A DNA stretch of 64,000 bases from Enterobacter sp. SA187 (lineage in GTDB: Bacteria; Pseudomonadota; Gammaproteobacteria; Enterobacterales; Enterobacteriaceae): the NCBI RefSeq assembly GCF_001888805.2, contig NZ_CP019113.1, positions 3,162,001-3,226,000 of the forward strand, in the 5' to 3' direction. Below are positions 33,494 to 41,258 of the stretch, piece by piece. The notes under the pieces were generated by a model that saw only the letters and a list, made by a program, of their open reading frames with translations, searched no databases and had not been told where the DNA came from. The position numbers and the translations under genes were made by a program. Within the stretch, counting starts at the first letter, position 1. Each line of letters starts with the position of its first letter.

Positions 33494-33853
33494 ATGAATA
33501 TTGAATTAAAAGGGCTTAGATCGCTAGAACTTGAAGATAGGTTGATAAACTATTGGCCAACTGACCCTGCCAGTTTCGGTTGTTGGATCAGAGCAATGAT
33601 AGGGCCTAAAGACCGTGACGGTGCTGAAGCTTTTGATATGTTGGTATGTACGCCAGTCTGGCTTAAACAAGAGCTTGCATCATATAAGTCCCTGTCTGGC
33701 AGAGGAATGATCATTGTCGAAGAATATGATTATGATGAGATCCTTTCTTATATAGAAAAAAAGATCATTGTCTGTAATGACAAGGACTGGTCAAAAGCCG
33801 CCATCAAACTGAGCCGTTTCAGTTTCTGGGAATATGAAGATTATCAGCCATAA
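33494..33853 (+). CDS. Imm8-family immunity-like protein (orphan)
   Basis: 119 residues, acidic. Opening MNIELKGLRSLELEDRLINYWP with a Cys-Trp pair (FGCWIRAMIG), then FDMLVCTPVWLKQEL and a long central helix, resembles the Imm8 family found beside polymorphic toxins. No toxin (Rhs, CdiA or LXG) gene is adjacent: GPx lies upstream and a GNAT gene downstream. AT-rich relative to neighbours, suggesting transfer. Orphan immunity genes of this kind can protect against kin toxins. Family assignment is by pattern. Confidence 0.6.
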   Translation: MNIELKGLRSLELEDRLINYWPTDPASFGCWIRAMIGPKDRDGAEAFDMLVCTPVWLKQELASYKSLSGRGMIIVEEYDYDEILSYIEKKIIVCNDKDWSKAAIKLSRFSFWEYEDYQP

Positions 33854-33884
33854 GCCAAATCCAGTGAATGACTTATGACAAATA

Positions 33885-34457
33885 TTAAGATACGGCAGAA
33901 AGTAGAGCGCGAGAGCCCTGACGAGCATTCCATTCCTCACGGGTGATTTCCCAGAGTTCGGAATCAAGCAGACCGCTGACATACTCTTTCTTTTCAGTCC
34001 TGATGAGCCGCATGCCACTGCTTTCTGAAATAATTTTTGAACGGCTATTTAGAGCCGCTTTAGGTGCACGCAACACTGTCTTATTTAACGAATTAAACCA
34101 ATGATCCGTAGCTGCATTACTGGCCTCTCGCATAAAGCCCTGGCCCTGATGCTCCGGAGCTAACCAAAATCCACGGTTATTATCCTCAACATCATACAGA
34201 CAGATTACACCCATCAGTTTGTCTGGTGTTTCAAGGTGTCTGATAGTCCAGAACCAGGCTATCCCATTTGCCATATCAGGCAAAGCAACGTTATTGACGT
34301 AACTCTCGGCACCGTTATCAGGGTAGGGCCATGGTACTGAAGAGACCATGTAGCGAACTATCTCCCAACGCGGGTAAAGCAACTGAATTTGTGAGGCATC
34401 TTCGGAGGCTAATGGTTTTAACAGCAAGCGTTCTGTATAGAGTATTGGTATTGGCAT
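33885..34457 (-). CDS. GNAT-family N-acetyltransferase (RimJ-like)
   Basis: 190 residues. Opening TERLLLKPLASEDASQI is the RimJ/RimL-type GNAT start, and the coenzyme A loop is QGQGFMREA near residue 104-112, preceded by the strand RGFWLAPEH. It probably acetylates a protein N-terminus or a small amine. It is convergent with the Imm8-like gene. Substrate unknown. Confidence 0.85.
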   Translation of the reverse strand: MPIPILYTERLLLKPLASEDASQIQLLYPRWEIVRYMVSSVPWPYPDNGAESYVNNVALPDMANGIAWFWTIRHLETPDKLMGVICLYDVEDNNRGFWLAPEHQGQGFMREASNAATDHWFNSLNKTVLRAPKAALNSRSKIISESSGMRLIRTEKKEYVSGLLDSELWEITREEWNARQGSRALLSAVS

Positions 34458-34693
34458 ACGTACTTTTCCTTGCTGAGCTTGATATCTATTTCTGTATTAC
34501 CCGTTCAGTAGCAGTCTCACTTTAGCTGGATGTATAAGCGGTCATCAGATCTGTACGGCTGTATAATTTATCTGCTTCTGCGCGCACTGATCTTCTTTTG
34601 CCATGCTCCAGTCGACCGGGTCAACCCTAAATATGGTGGTAGTGCACCCTGGCTTCATTGCGTTAGATTGTCCGCATTATAAGGATCACAAAA

Positions 34694-35263
34694 ATGAAGC
34701 TCTTTATGGAAATTATTTTGATGCGTCATGGAAAGCCGTCTTTTACAGGTTCTTCGAGGGTGACGAGTCTCGAGATGGACAAATGGATTTCACAATATGA
34801 TCTCTCCGATACGGGCAGCGATATGGCCCCGCAATCCAGTAAATCATTAGCATCCAGCGCATTGCACATCATAAGTAGTCCTCTTCCCAGAGCGCTTTCA
34901 TCTGTGAGGGCATTAGGGCGTGAACCGGACCTCATTGATGAGGTCTTCAGGGAAGCAGACTTGCCCGTATTACGCATGCCAGCATTCAGGTTATCCCCCA
35001 TCTTGTGGGCGTCTCTTTTCCGCGTCATGTGGCTTTGTGGCTTCTCCCGTAATGTAGAGACCCTGAGCCTGGCTAAACAGCGCGCCGTTCAGGCTGCGCA
35101 TATCCTCGTAACATCAGCAGAAGAATCAAACGGGCCCGTACTGCTTATGGGGCATGGGGTGATGAATCGACTGATTGCAAAGGAACTCATCTCGTTGGGC
35201 TGGAAAGAGGGCCATCGACAGGGCAATGGTTACTGGAACGCTCGCACCTACAGCTTACGTTAA
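34694..35263 (+). CDS. Histidine-phosphatase superfamily protein
   Basis: 189 residues. The phosphohistidine motif is ILMRHGKPS near residue 8-16, with a second conserved His in LMGHGVMNR near 155. This is the branch 1 (phosphoglycerate mutase/SixA-like) fold. Arg residues follow the usual pattern (SPLPRALSSVRALG). Substrate could be a phosphorylated small molecule or protein. An AAGGATCA site precedes the ATG. It is followed closely by a secreted hydrolase gene. Confidence 0.8.
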   Translation: MKLFMEIILMRHGKPSFTGSSRVTSLEMDKWISQYDLSDTGSDMAPQSSKSLASSALHIISSPLPRALSSVRALGREPDLIDEVFREADLPVLRMPAFRLSPILWASLFRVMWLCGFSRNVETLSLAKQRAVQAAHILVTSAEESNGPVLLMGHGVMNRLIAKELISLGWKEGHRQGNGYWNARTYSLR

Positions 35264-35369
35264 GTAAAGATCTCAATTACACATCTGATAATCCCTCAAT
35301 GATTTTTTGCTAAACCCTTCTTTCAGCCTGGCCCGGTTTGTCAGGGGTAAAATAAAAAGGACTACACTC

Positions 35370-36281
35370 ATGCGTACCGCAAAAATCCGCGCCATCCTCG
35401 GTGGGGCTCTTTTATTATTGTCAGTTTTAGCCTCCGCGTCCGCAACGCAGACTATGTCCATACCTTCAGAGCATCCGAACCCGCAGCGTATTTCTGTACA
35501 GACGCAAGGCTCAGGGCCGGATGTCATATTGATCCCGGGGCTGGCGTCCTCTCGCGACATTTGGGCCGGTTTAGTCGCAACTTTACGTAAAAACCACCGT
35601 GTTCATCTTGTAGAACTTGCGGGCTTTGCAGGTACGCCTGCCATATCCAGTCCACGGGGAAAAGTCATCGTTTCGGCAGTTGACGCCATCGCTGATTACA
35701 TTCAAAGCCAGAACATCCAGGCACCAGCGATCATTGGCCATTCTCTTGGCGGCGAGATGGCATTGATGCTGGGGGCCCGTCATCCTGACCAGGTCGGTCG
35801 TTTGATGATCGTCGATGCCTTGCCGTTCTATACGTTGATGATTGACCCTGCGGCGACCACCGAAACGGCTGCCCGGCATGCCGCAGCTATGCGGGATTTG
35901 CTACTGCGGCAGTCGCCGGAGCAACTCACAGAGTTTCAGAAAGCATCCATAAACCGTTTAGTGAAGAACGGGGCGGTGAAACCTGCTTTGGTGACTGCGG
36001 CGATCAATTCTGATCGCAAAACTGTTGCGGATGCCGTTTATGAATTGATGATTACCGACCTGCGTCCCGAGCTCGCTCGCATCAAAGCACCGATTGAGAT
36101 CGTATACGCGTATGATGTCTTATACGGGATCCCGGCAGCCTGCGTGGATGCGATGTACCGTCAAGCCTACGCTTCTGCTTCCGACATCCATTTCACGCGG
36201 ATCGATGACAGTTTTCACTTTGTCATGCTGGATCAGCCAGAACGATTTTCCAATGCGGTTGAGTCATTTTTAAACAAATAA
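35370..36281 (+). CDS. Exported alpha/beta-hydrolase
   Basis: 303 residues from ATG 35370. A Sec signal peptide (residues about 5-28, MRTAKIRAILGGALLLLSV, cleavage near ASA-TQ). The nucleophile elbow is GHSLGGE near residue 130, the acid probably lies in the loop before AYDV, and the catalytic His is in DSFHFVMLDQPE near the C-terminus. Secreted or periplasmic esterase/lipase-like enzyme; specificity unknown. The upstream frame extension to 35307 lacks a Shine-Dalgarno. It is downstream of the histidine phosphatase, 106 bp away. Confidence 0.83.
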   Translation: MRTAKIRAILGGALLLLSVLASASATQTMSIPSEHPNPQRISVQTQGSGPDVILIPGLASSRDIWAGLVATLRKNHRVHLVELAGFAGTPAISSPRGKVIVSAVDAIADYIQSQNIQAPAIIGHSLGGEMALMLGARHPDQVGRLMIVDALPFYTLMIDPAATTETAARHAAAMRDLLLRQSPEQLTEFQKASINRLVKNGAVKPALVTAAINSDRKTVADAVYELMITDLRPELARIKAPIEIVYAYDVLYGIPAACVDAMYRQAYASASDIHFTRIDDSFHFVMLDQPERFSNAVESFLNK

Positions 36282-36401
36282 AGGATGCTGCTGCACATCA
36301 GGTTGACGCTGGAGCAGTATCTTAAGTCCGGCCAGCAAACATAGCTGGCCTGAACATCAGGTCAGCACGCTGTATGTCCTGACATAGCTAAGTCTGTGCA
36401 G

Positions 36402-36427
36402 TGTCCGCTTCTGGCACAAAGCGGACA
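36402..36427. repeat. Hairpin repeat, perfect copy 2
   Basis: TGTCCGC-TTCTGGCACAAA-GCGGACA: a 7-bp perfect stem around a 12-nt loop. It lies in the 297-bp gap between two convergent genes, in which nothing else is recognised. Confidence 0.75.
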
Positions 36428-36578
36428 GGATGGCTGGGCTAAAGGTCTGCTTAGAGCGAGGAGCGGAAGTTTGCAATCGAGTCGGCACATGGATAATAAG
36501 TTTTGCTGTGTATTAAAGAAAAGGGAGCATGTCATCGCGATTAGAAATGACGGCTGACAGCTTTCCATTTCTCTACGC

Positions 36579-37340
36579 TCATTCAGACTCGCAATGTTGC
36601 TTTCGATGACAGGATAAGCGTACAGCCGCTTGTTTAATCTGTTCGATCACCTCTGCCCTGAACTCCTGATGCACATAGGTTGCTCTGGGATGAGCAATCC
36701 TGAAGCAGGTCGCATTCCCAGCCTCAAACTTCCATATTTTTTTAGGAGTGACAGATAGGGTCTTAGAGCCGCCCAAATATTTATTCGATAAACATTTTAT
36801 AAAATGGTCGGTTCGTGAACCACATGCAAATATTACAAAATCAGGTTTTAAATACCCTATCTGGGTAGCCAGAAGTCTTAATGAAACAGACGCTATTTCC
36901 TGAAGTTCGTTTTCAGAGCGGAGCAGTGGGCTCTTTCGGTCATAATCCCATGCAAATAAATTTGCATACACTATTGCCTTAGGGGGTAATTCTAGTTTTC
37001 GCGCCAGCAAGAAATAATACTGCATAAAACGGCTTCGTGATTTCGTATTAGGAGTGCACTTATCCTGATGCTCTTTGTAGCGAGTTACCGCTTCTTCAAC
37101 TACATGTTCGACATTAATATTGGGCATCAGACCCAGAACCCGAGCAATTTTATTTTTATGATTTCCAGTATTCCATCCTGCCGTTTCACGCCCAACCAGC
37201 ATGATTTTTACCGGGGAGCGCCAGTACTCTTCAGAGGGAACAGGAAGAAATACACCTGAATATTTATCCTCCATGAGTGCAAATGATTGAGCGTTAAGAC
37301 TTTTAAGGATTTCTATATACGTTTTGATCAGAGCTTCCAT
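36579..37340 (-). CDS. Hypothetical protein with uracil-DNA-glycosylase-like features
   Basis: 253 residues from Met 37340, which has an AGGT site; a start eight codons earlier is possible. VKIMLVGRETAGWN near residue 45 and RIAHPRATYVHQEF near 220 resemble motifs 1 and 2 of the UDG superfamily (GExPG and HPS). Between them lie DFVIFACGSRTDHF and charged helices. Catalytic residues are not clear, so it may be a UDG-like fold without activity. AT-rich; flanked by two copies of the hairpin repeat. Function unassigned. Confidence 0.55.
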   Translation of the reverse strand: MEALIKTYIEILKSLNAQSFALMEDKYSGVFLPVPSEEYWRSPVKIMLVGRETAGWNTGNHKNKIARVLGLMPNINVEHVVEEAVTRYKEHQDKCTPNTKSRSRFMQYYFLLARKLELPPKAIVYANLFAWDYDRKSPLLRSENELQEIASVSLRLLATQIGYLKPDFVIFACGSRTDHFIKCLSNKYLGGSKTLSVTPKKIWKFEAGNATCFRIAHPRATYVHQEFRAEVIEQIKQAAVRLSCHRKQHCESE

Positions 37341-37418
37341 ACTTTTACCTGTACCTGACATCATGATGAATTTTCTTTTGGCATCTTACTAAACTTCAGG
37401 CAATGCGATTAATGAAAT

Positions 37419-37444
37419 GTCCGCCTCTGGCATAAAGCGGACAT
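37419..37444. repeat. Hairpin repeat, perfect copy 3
   Basis: TGTCCGC-CTCTGGCATAAA-GCGGACA: same stem as copy 2, with changes only in the loop. Located between the UDG-like gene start and the P4-like gene. Confidence 0.72.
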
Positions 37445-37472
37445 GATCTCAGCTTAGCAGGGCGCGAAAACG

Positions 37473-37934
37473 TTACCCTGTCACTTCCTCAATAACTTTC
37501 ACGCCATCCTCTGTGCGGATCCAGCGCGGCGCATTAATTTCCTCCGCCAGATACGCCATCACATCCGCCAGCAGCCAGCGCAGCGGTTCTTCCTGTTGTG
37601 GCGGCACGCTGCGGCAAAGTAATACCTGAGCCAGCGCTGCGCAGTATTCGCCGAGCGTATCGGAATCGGGAGCAAACTGAGGTACGTGAGTGGGCAGGCT
37701 GTCCACAGTAAAACGCGCCTGCTGTTCCGGCGGGATCGGCTCGTTCAGCTGGGGTTTGAGCAGGGCAAACACGGCAGAAAAGCGTCCGCACAACGCCATT
37801 CGCAGCGCCGGATCGAGGCTTTCCGCCTGGGCTTCGGCGAGCTGGTGGCAGTGGTCGGCAAGAATAGTGAAATCGGTGTCGGCATCAAACGGGATGGTAA
37901 GTAACGGGTGAGTCTGGTTGAGGGTCGTAGCCAT
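37473..37934 (-). CDS. P4-satellite-type conserved hypothetical protein
   Basis: 153 residues, acidic: starts MATTLNQTHPLLTIPFDADTDF, with Cys-bearing segment RMALCGRFSAVFALL near 46. It resembles the small ORF (about 151 aa) that follows the Ash/Icd-like gene in P4-type satellite prophages and other enterobacterial integrative elements. Its ATG lies inside the frame of the Ash-like relic, the usual overlap in such elements. Function unknown. No P4 alpha primase or integrase is present nearby, so it is an isolated remnant. Confidence 0.6.
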   Translation of the reverse strand: MATTLNQTHPLLTIPFDADTDFTILADHCHQLAEAQAESLDPALRMALCGRFSAVFALLKPQLNEPIPPEQQARFTVDSLPTHVPQFAPDSDTLGEYCAALAQVLLCRSVPPQQEEPLRWLLADVMAYLAEEINAPRWIRTEDGVKVIEEVTG

Positions 37935-38388
37935 AAGGGCAGCCTCCTGTAACGGGTTTAAAACCCACCACCTGAGGTTCCAATCTCATGGTGATGGACT
38001 GAACGGGGTTGGAACTACCGGCGTTACAGGCAACCGGCGCACCTTACGGTGCCCCCGTCCAGCCCACCATTGAGGTGTAACTGAGCGCACGACATATGAA
38101 AGACGCTAACGCGTCGTATGTCGCCTGTAACATTTCGCAGGGTTCCAATCCCGGCACCTGATTTTGCAGGTGCGGGCGAAAGATACCGTTTTCAGCGGAA
38201 AACGGCAAGACGGCGGCGTGATGGAGGCGGTTCGAATGAATAAAATGCATACCGGCTCGCAGCAATATGAAAGTGGTCTGAAAGGTTGAGCGCTTAAACG
38301 GCCTTAACAATCCCCTAAAGAAAGCCATCCCATCCTTTTTCACCAACGGCCTGGATGCCGGTCTCGTCCAGTCGCTCGTCTGCTGCAA
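37885..38388 (-). pseudogene. Ash (PF10554)/Icd-like satellite gene, interrupted by a stop
   Basis: The frame 38388-38044 encodes 114 residues, including HFIHSNRLHHAAVLPFS, FRPHLQNQVPGLEPC and FICRALSYTSMVGWTGAP, all hallmarks of the Ash/Icd-like family of P4 and related elements. A TAA at 38044-38046 interrupts it. The same frame then stays open another 52 codons (to TGA at 37885), with GAPVACNAG and VVGFKPVTGGCPYG. That continuation matches what the family usually carries, so the TAA is probably a CAA-to-TAA nonsense change. P4 Ash was linked to SOS signalling; this copy is probably inactive. Confidence 0.68.
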
Positions 38389-38439
38389 TCATCTGAATAA
38401 AGGTTCTTGACCCTTGACCGACGGTTCATCACTTGCGGC

Positions 38440-38470
38440 ATCAAAATAAGTCGCCAGTAAAAACTGGCGA
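38440..38470 (-). terminator. Terminator after the DUF2971 gene
   Basis: A 7-bp stem TCGCCAG/CTGGCGA (38451-38457 with 38464-38470) about 28 bp past the stop at 38498; minus strand continues CTTATTTTG. Moderate U-run. Confidence 0.5.
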
Positions 38471-38497
38471 TGGATTATGTTTTTTTAATCAATATTT

Positions 38498-39403
38498 TTA
38501 AGCTAGTGGTTCTATGGATATCTTTCTATCGCCCCCAAATGAACTTTTTAATAATTGTGCTCGTGGATATCTTTTAATTAGTGACATGACTTCATCGAGT
38601 TCAGCGGGTTCAAATAAAGGGCCAAGTATCACTGATTTCACTTCATAAGGATGAAACTTCAGGTCGCTATAGTGCCCCATGCTCATCGGTCTGGCATAAG
38701 TAGAAATCCTCCACTCCTTTTCGTATGCCCAATCTTCTGTTTTTATGAATGTTATCTCAGTATTAATATATTCAAGTGCTTTGTTGTCTGGCTTGAAAAG
38801 CAACTCAGCCATACCTTCAGGCGTGTAAGTTAGAGGTATTTTATTAGTATACTTAATAGGTTTTGCAATTAGCCAGGCGCTGCCAAGAACGTCTAGGCAA
38901 TCAAATTCGATAACTATGCCTTTATATCCATCAGCATAATGGTTCCACATCGGAGTGATTATAGGACTCTCAGATAAGCACAAAATTCTTCTTTCATTGA
39001 GCATTCCTTTCCACACATCTTTCATTTCTTGTATTGCCGCAGGGGCGCCAAGTCCGACTGGTGGAGCATCTACTAATTCTTGAAACTTATTAATCAGTTC
39101 TGCTGGTATGCCTAAAGGAAAGAGTTTTTGGTAAACATCTAACAGCGTTCTAATTCTTGGATTTAAATTTTGGATGTCTTCCCTAGGATTAATCAACTCC
39201 TCGATCACCTTGCGAACTAAAGCTTTACCAATATTTATCTCATCAACTCCTAGCATGACTTCTCTTGGAACATCAAAAGGATCATTAAATATGACCGGAG
39301 AACTCCATCTAAGGCTACATGAATCAAGTACAATCTTTGCAGTATTCAACGTCATGTACTTATAAAATGTTGAGCGTTCATGCATTCTGTGAGGTGAGCG
39401 CAT
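38498..39403 (-). CDS. DUF2971 protein
   Basis: 301 residues with a good GAGGAATTT site before ATG 39403. DUF2971 signatures: RWSSPVIFNDPFDVPRE near residue 32-48, ILCLSESPIITPMWNHYADGYKGIVIEFD near 140-168, and WAYEKEWRISTYARP near 221-235. The family is poorly understood but often found in mobile and defence-rich regions. The gene is markedly AT-rich compared with the backbone. The 294 bp upstream (39404-39697) hold only a 10-bp palindrome ATCACGTGAT at 39544 and no gene. Confidence 0.8.
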   Translation of the reverse strand: MRSPHRMHERSTFYKYMTLNTAKIVLDSCSLRWSSPVIFNDPFDVPREVMLGVDEINIGKALVRKVIEELINPREDIQNLNPRIRTLLDVYQKLFPLGIPAELINKFQELVDAPPVGLGAPAAIQEMKDVWKGMLNERRILCLSESPIITPMWNHYADGYKGIVIEFDCLDVLGSAWLIAKPIKYTNKIPLTYTPEGMAELLFKPDNKALEYINTEITFIKTEDWAYEKEWRISTYARPMSMGHYSDLKFHPYEVKSVILGPLFEPAELDEVMSLIKRYPRAQLLKSSFGGDRKISIEPLA

Positions 39404-39697
39404 AAATTCCTCTTTTTAAATGTATAATGGCTTTCATCAGTGTATTGCCAGTTATATTGCATCCAAACATTTTCCATTTCAATTCTATAGCTAAAACTCA
39501 ATCAAATAATTCACCTCTTTTCGTATTTGACGTAGGTGGCCAAATCACGTGATGGGTAATCAGGTTTTCTCATAGAGGATCTCTTCTTTTTCAGGGGACT
39601 AAACGCAGTATAGATACCTGATGGGAAAGCCGCCTGTGACGCTATTACCATCTGGTCACTCGTTGTTAACCCGGCACTGCTGAGTTAAGCTTACCGG

Positions 39698-40312
39698 ATG
39701 ACGAAAAAAGAAAACGACCACGCCACGCGCGGCACGGCGGACCACAGCGTCCGCGATCAGGTGGTGGATGCCGCCACCGAACATTTCAGCCACTATGGTT
39801 ATGAGAAAACCACGGTGTCCGATCTCGCCCGCGCCATCGGCTTTTCCAAAGCCTACATCTATAAATTCTTCGATTCCAAACAGGCCATCGGGGAAGTGAT
39901 CTGCCGCAACCGGCTGGCGATGATCATGGAGATCGTCACTGCCGCCATTGCCGACGCGCCCACGGCGTCGGAAAAGTTTCGCCGTCTGTTCCGGGCGTTA
40001 GCGGAAGCGGGCAGCGATCTCTTTTTCCATGACCGCAAACTTTACGACATCGCCGCCGTCGCCACGCGCGATCAGTGGGCATCCACCCGCGCCTATGAAG
40101 AACAGCTTAAACAGTTGATTCAGGAAGTGCTGGTGGAAGGGCGTAAGTCAGGGGAGTTTGAGCGCAAAACGCCGCTGGATGAAACCGCGCAGGCGATCTA
40201 TCTGGTGATGAAGCCGTATATCAGTCCCGTGCAGTTACAGTACAACCTTGAGGATGCCCCGACGGCGGCGGTACTGCTGTCGTCCCTCATCCTGCGCAGT
40301 CTGGCTCCTTAG
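39698..40312 (+). CDS. TetR-family repressor
   Basis: 204 residues. N-terminal HTH (about 19-65) with FSHYGYEKTTVSDLARAIGFSKAYIYKFFDSK is typical of TetR proteins; the C-terminal ligand domain is all-helical. It lies upstream of, and convergent with, ydfG across a terminator. No clear divergent partner: upstream is the DUF2971 gene in opposite orientation about 290 bp away. Target genes are unknown; self-regulation or an efflux gene elsewhere is likely. Confidence 0.87.
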   Translation: MTKKENDHATRGTADHSVRDQVVDAATEHFSHYGYEKTTVSDLARAIGFSKAYIYKFFDSKQAIGEVICRNRLAMIMEIVTAAIADAPTASEKFRRLFRALAEAGSDLFFHDRKLYDIAAVATRDQWASTRAYEEQLKQLIQEVLVEGRKSGEFERKTPLDETAQAIYLVMKPYISPVQLQYNLEDAPTAAVLLSSLILRSLAP

Positions 40313-40326
40313 CACAGAGAAAATAG

Positions 40327-40344
40327 CCCCGGCTGGCGCCGGGG
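40327..40344. terminator. Bidirectional terminator between tetR-type gene and ydfG
   Basis: A 7-bp GC stem CCCCGGC/GCCGGGG with a TGGC loop between convergent genes; the minus side is followed by CTATTTTC. Confidence 0.65.
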
Positions 40345-40352
40345 TCTTCATA

Positions 40353-41099
40353 TCAGCCGCGGTGCACGCTCAGGCCTGCAAAGGTCTGGCTTACCGGCAT
40401 CATTTCCAGTGTGTTGATGTTGACGTGCTTCGGCAGCGTCGCCACCCACCAGACCGCTTCGGTAACATCTTCCGGCGTCAGGGCGGTGGTGTTCTCGTAG
40501 GTTTTTCCGGCTTTGTCGTCGTCGCCTTTGAAACGCACGTTAGAGAATTCGGTGCCGCCCACCAGCCCCGGCTCGATATTGGTGACGCGCACGCCGGTGC
40601 CGTGCAGATCGGTACGCAGGTTCAGGCTGAACTGCTGTACAAAGGCTTTGGTCGCGCCATAGACGTTGCCGCCCGCGTACGGCCAGCTGCCCGCCGTTGA
40701 ACCGATGTTGATCACATGACCGCGATTGCGCGCCACCATGCCCGGCAGCACGGCGCGGGTCATGTACACCAGGCCTTTGTTATTGGTGTCGATCATGGTT
40801 TCCCAGTCCTCGACGCTCGCCTTGTGCGCCGGCTCCATGCCCAGCGCCAGACCGGCGTTATTCACCAGCACGTCGATGTCGCGCCATTCAGCCGGTAAAT
40901 TCCCCATCGCCTGCTCGATGGCGGCGCGGTTGCGCACGTCCAGTTGCAGCGTCAGCACGTTGTCGCCCAGTTCGTCTTTCAGCGCCTGTAAGCGCTCCTG
41001 GCGACGGCCAGTGGCGATCACTTTATGGCCGTTCTTCACAAAGCGACGTGTAATACCTTCACCAAAACCCGCAGTTGCCCCGGTTACTAAAATAATCAT
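40353..41099 (-). CDS. ydfG: YdfG, 3-hydroxy acid / malonic semialdehyde dehydrogenase (SDR)
   Basis: 248 residues from ATG 41099, the E. coli length; the reading frame continues open to 41939 on the antisense of dcp but that extension is not coding. Cofactor motif VTGATAGFGEG at residue 4, NNAG near 82, catalytic Ser and YGATKAF near 147. The E. coli enzyme (RutE-linked) oxidises L-allo-threonine and 3-hydroxypropionate and reduces malonic semialdehyde formed during pyrimidine breakdown, using NADP(H). It is divergent from dcp, as in E. coli. Confidence 0.96.
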   Translation of the reverse strand: MIILVTGATAGFGEGITRRFVKNGHKVIATGRRQERLQALKDELGDNVLTLQLDVRNRAAIEQAMGNLPAEWRDIDVLVNNAGLALGMEPAHKASVEDWETMIDTNNKGLVYMTRAVLPGMVARNRGHVINIGSTAGSWPYAGGNVYGATKAFVQQFSLNLRTDLHGTGVRVTNIEPGLVGGTEFSNVRFKGDDDKAGKTYENTTALTPEDVTEAVWWVATLPKHVNINTLEMMPVSQTFAGLSVHRG

Positions 41100-41258
41100 C
41101 TCTCTGTTCCTTAACGCTTTTTGTGTTGCCTTAGCATAGTTGCGCAGCGGCCCGGTGGCAACGCATACCGGGCGAGTTAGTAGTGTGGCAAATAATCTGG
41201 TCCCGTGACGGGGGGATTTGGTACTGTAGAAACCGATCAACGGTTCAGGGGAGTAAAC

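Noticed and set aside
34603..34800. 65-codon + strand ORF overlapping the histidine phosphatase start
   Set aside because: Out of frame with the phosphatase, which has the better ribosome-binding site and a clear domain.
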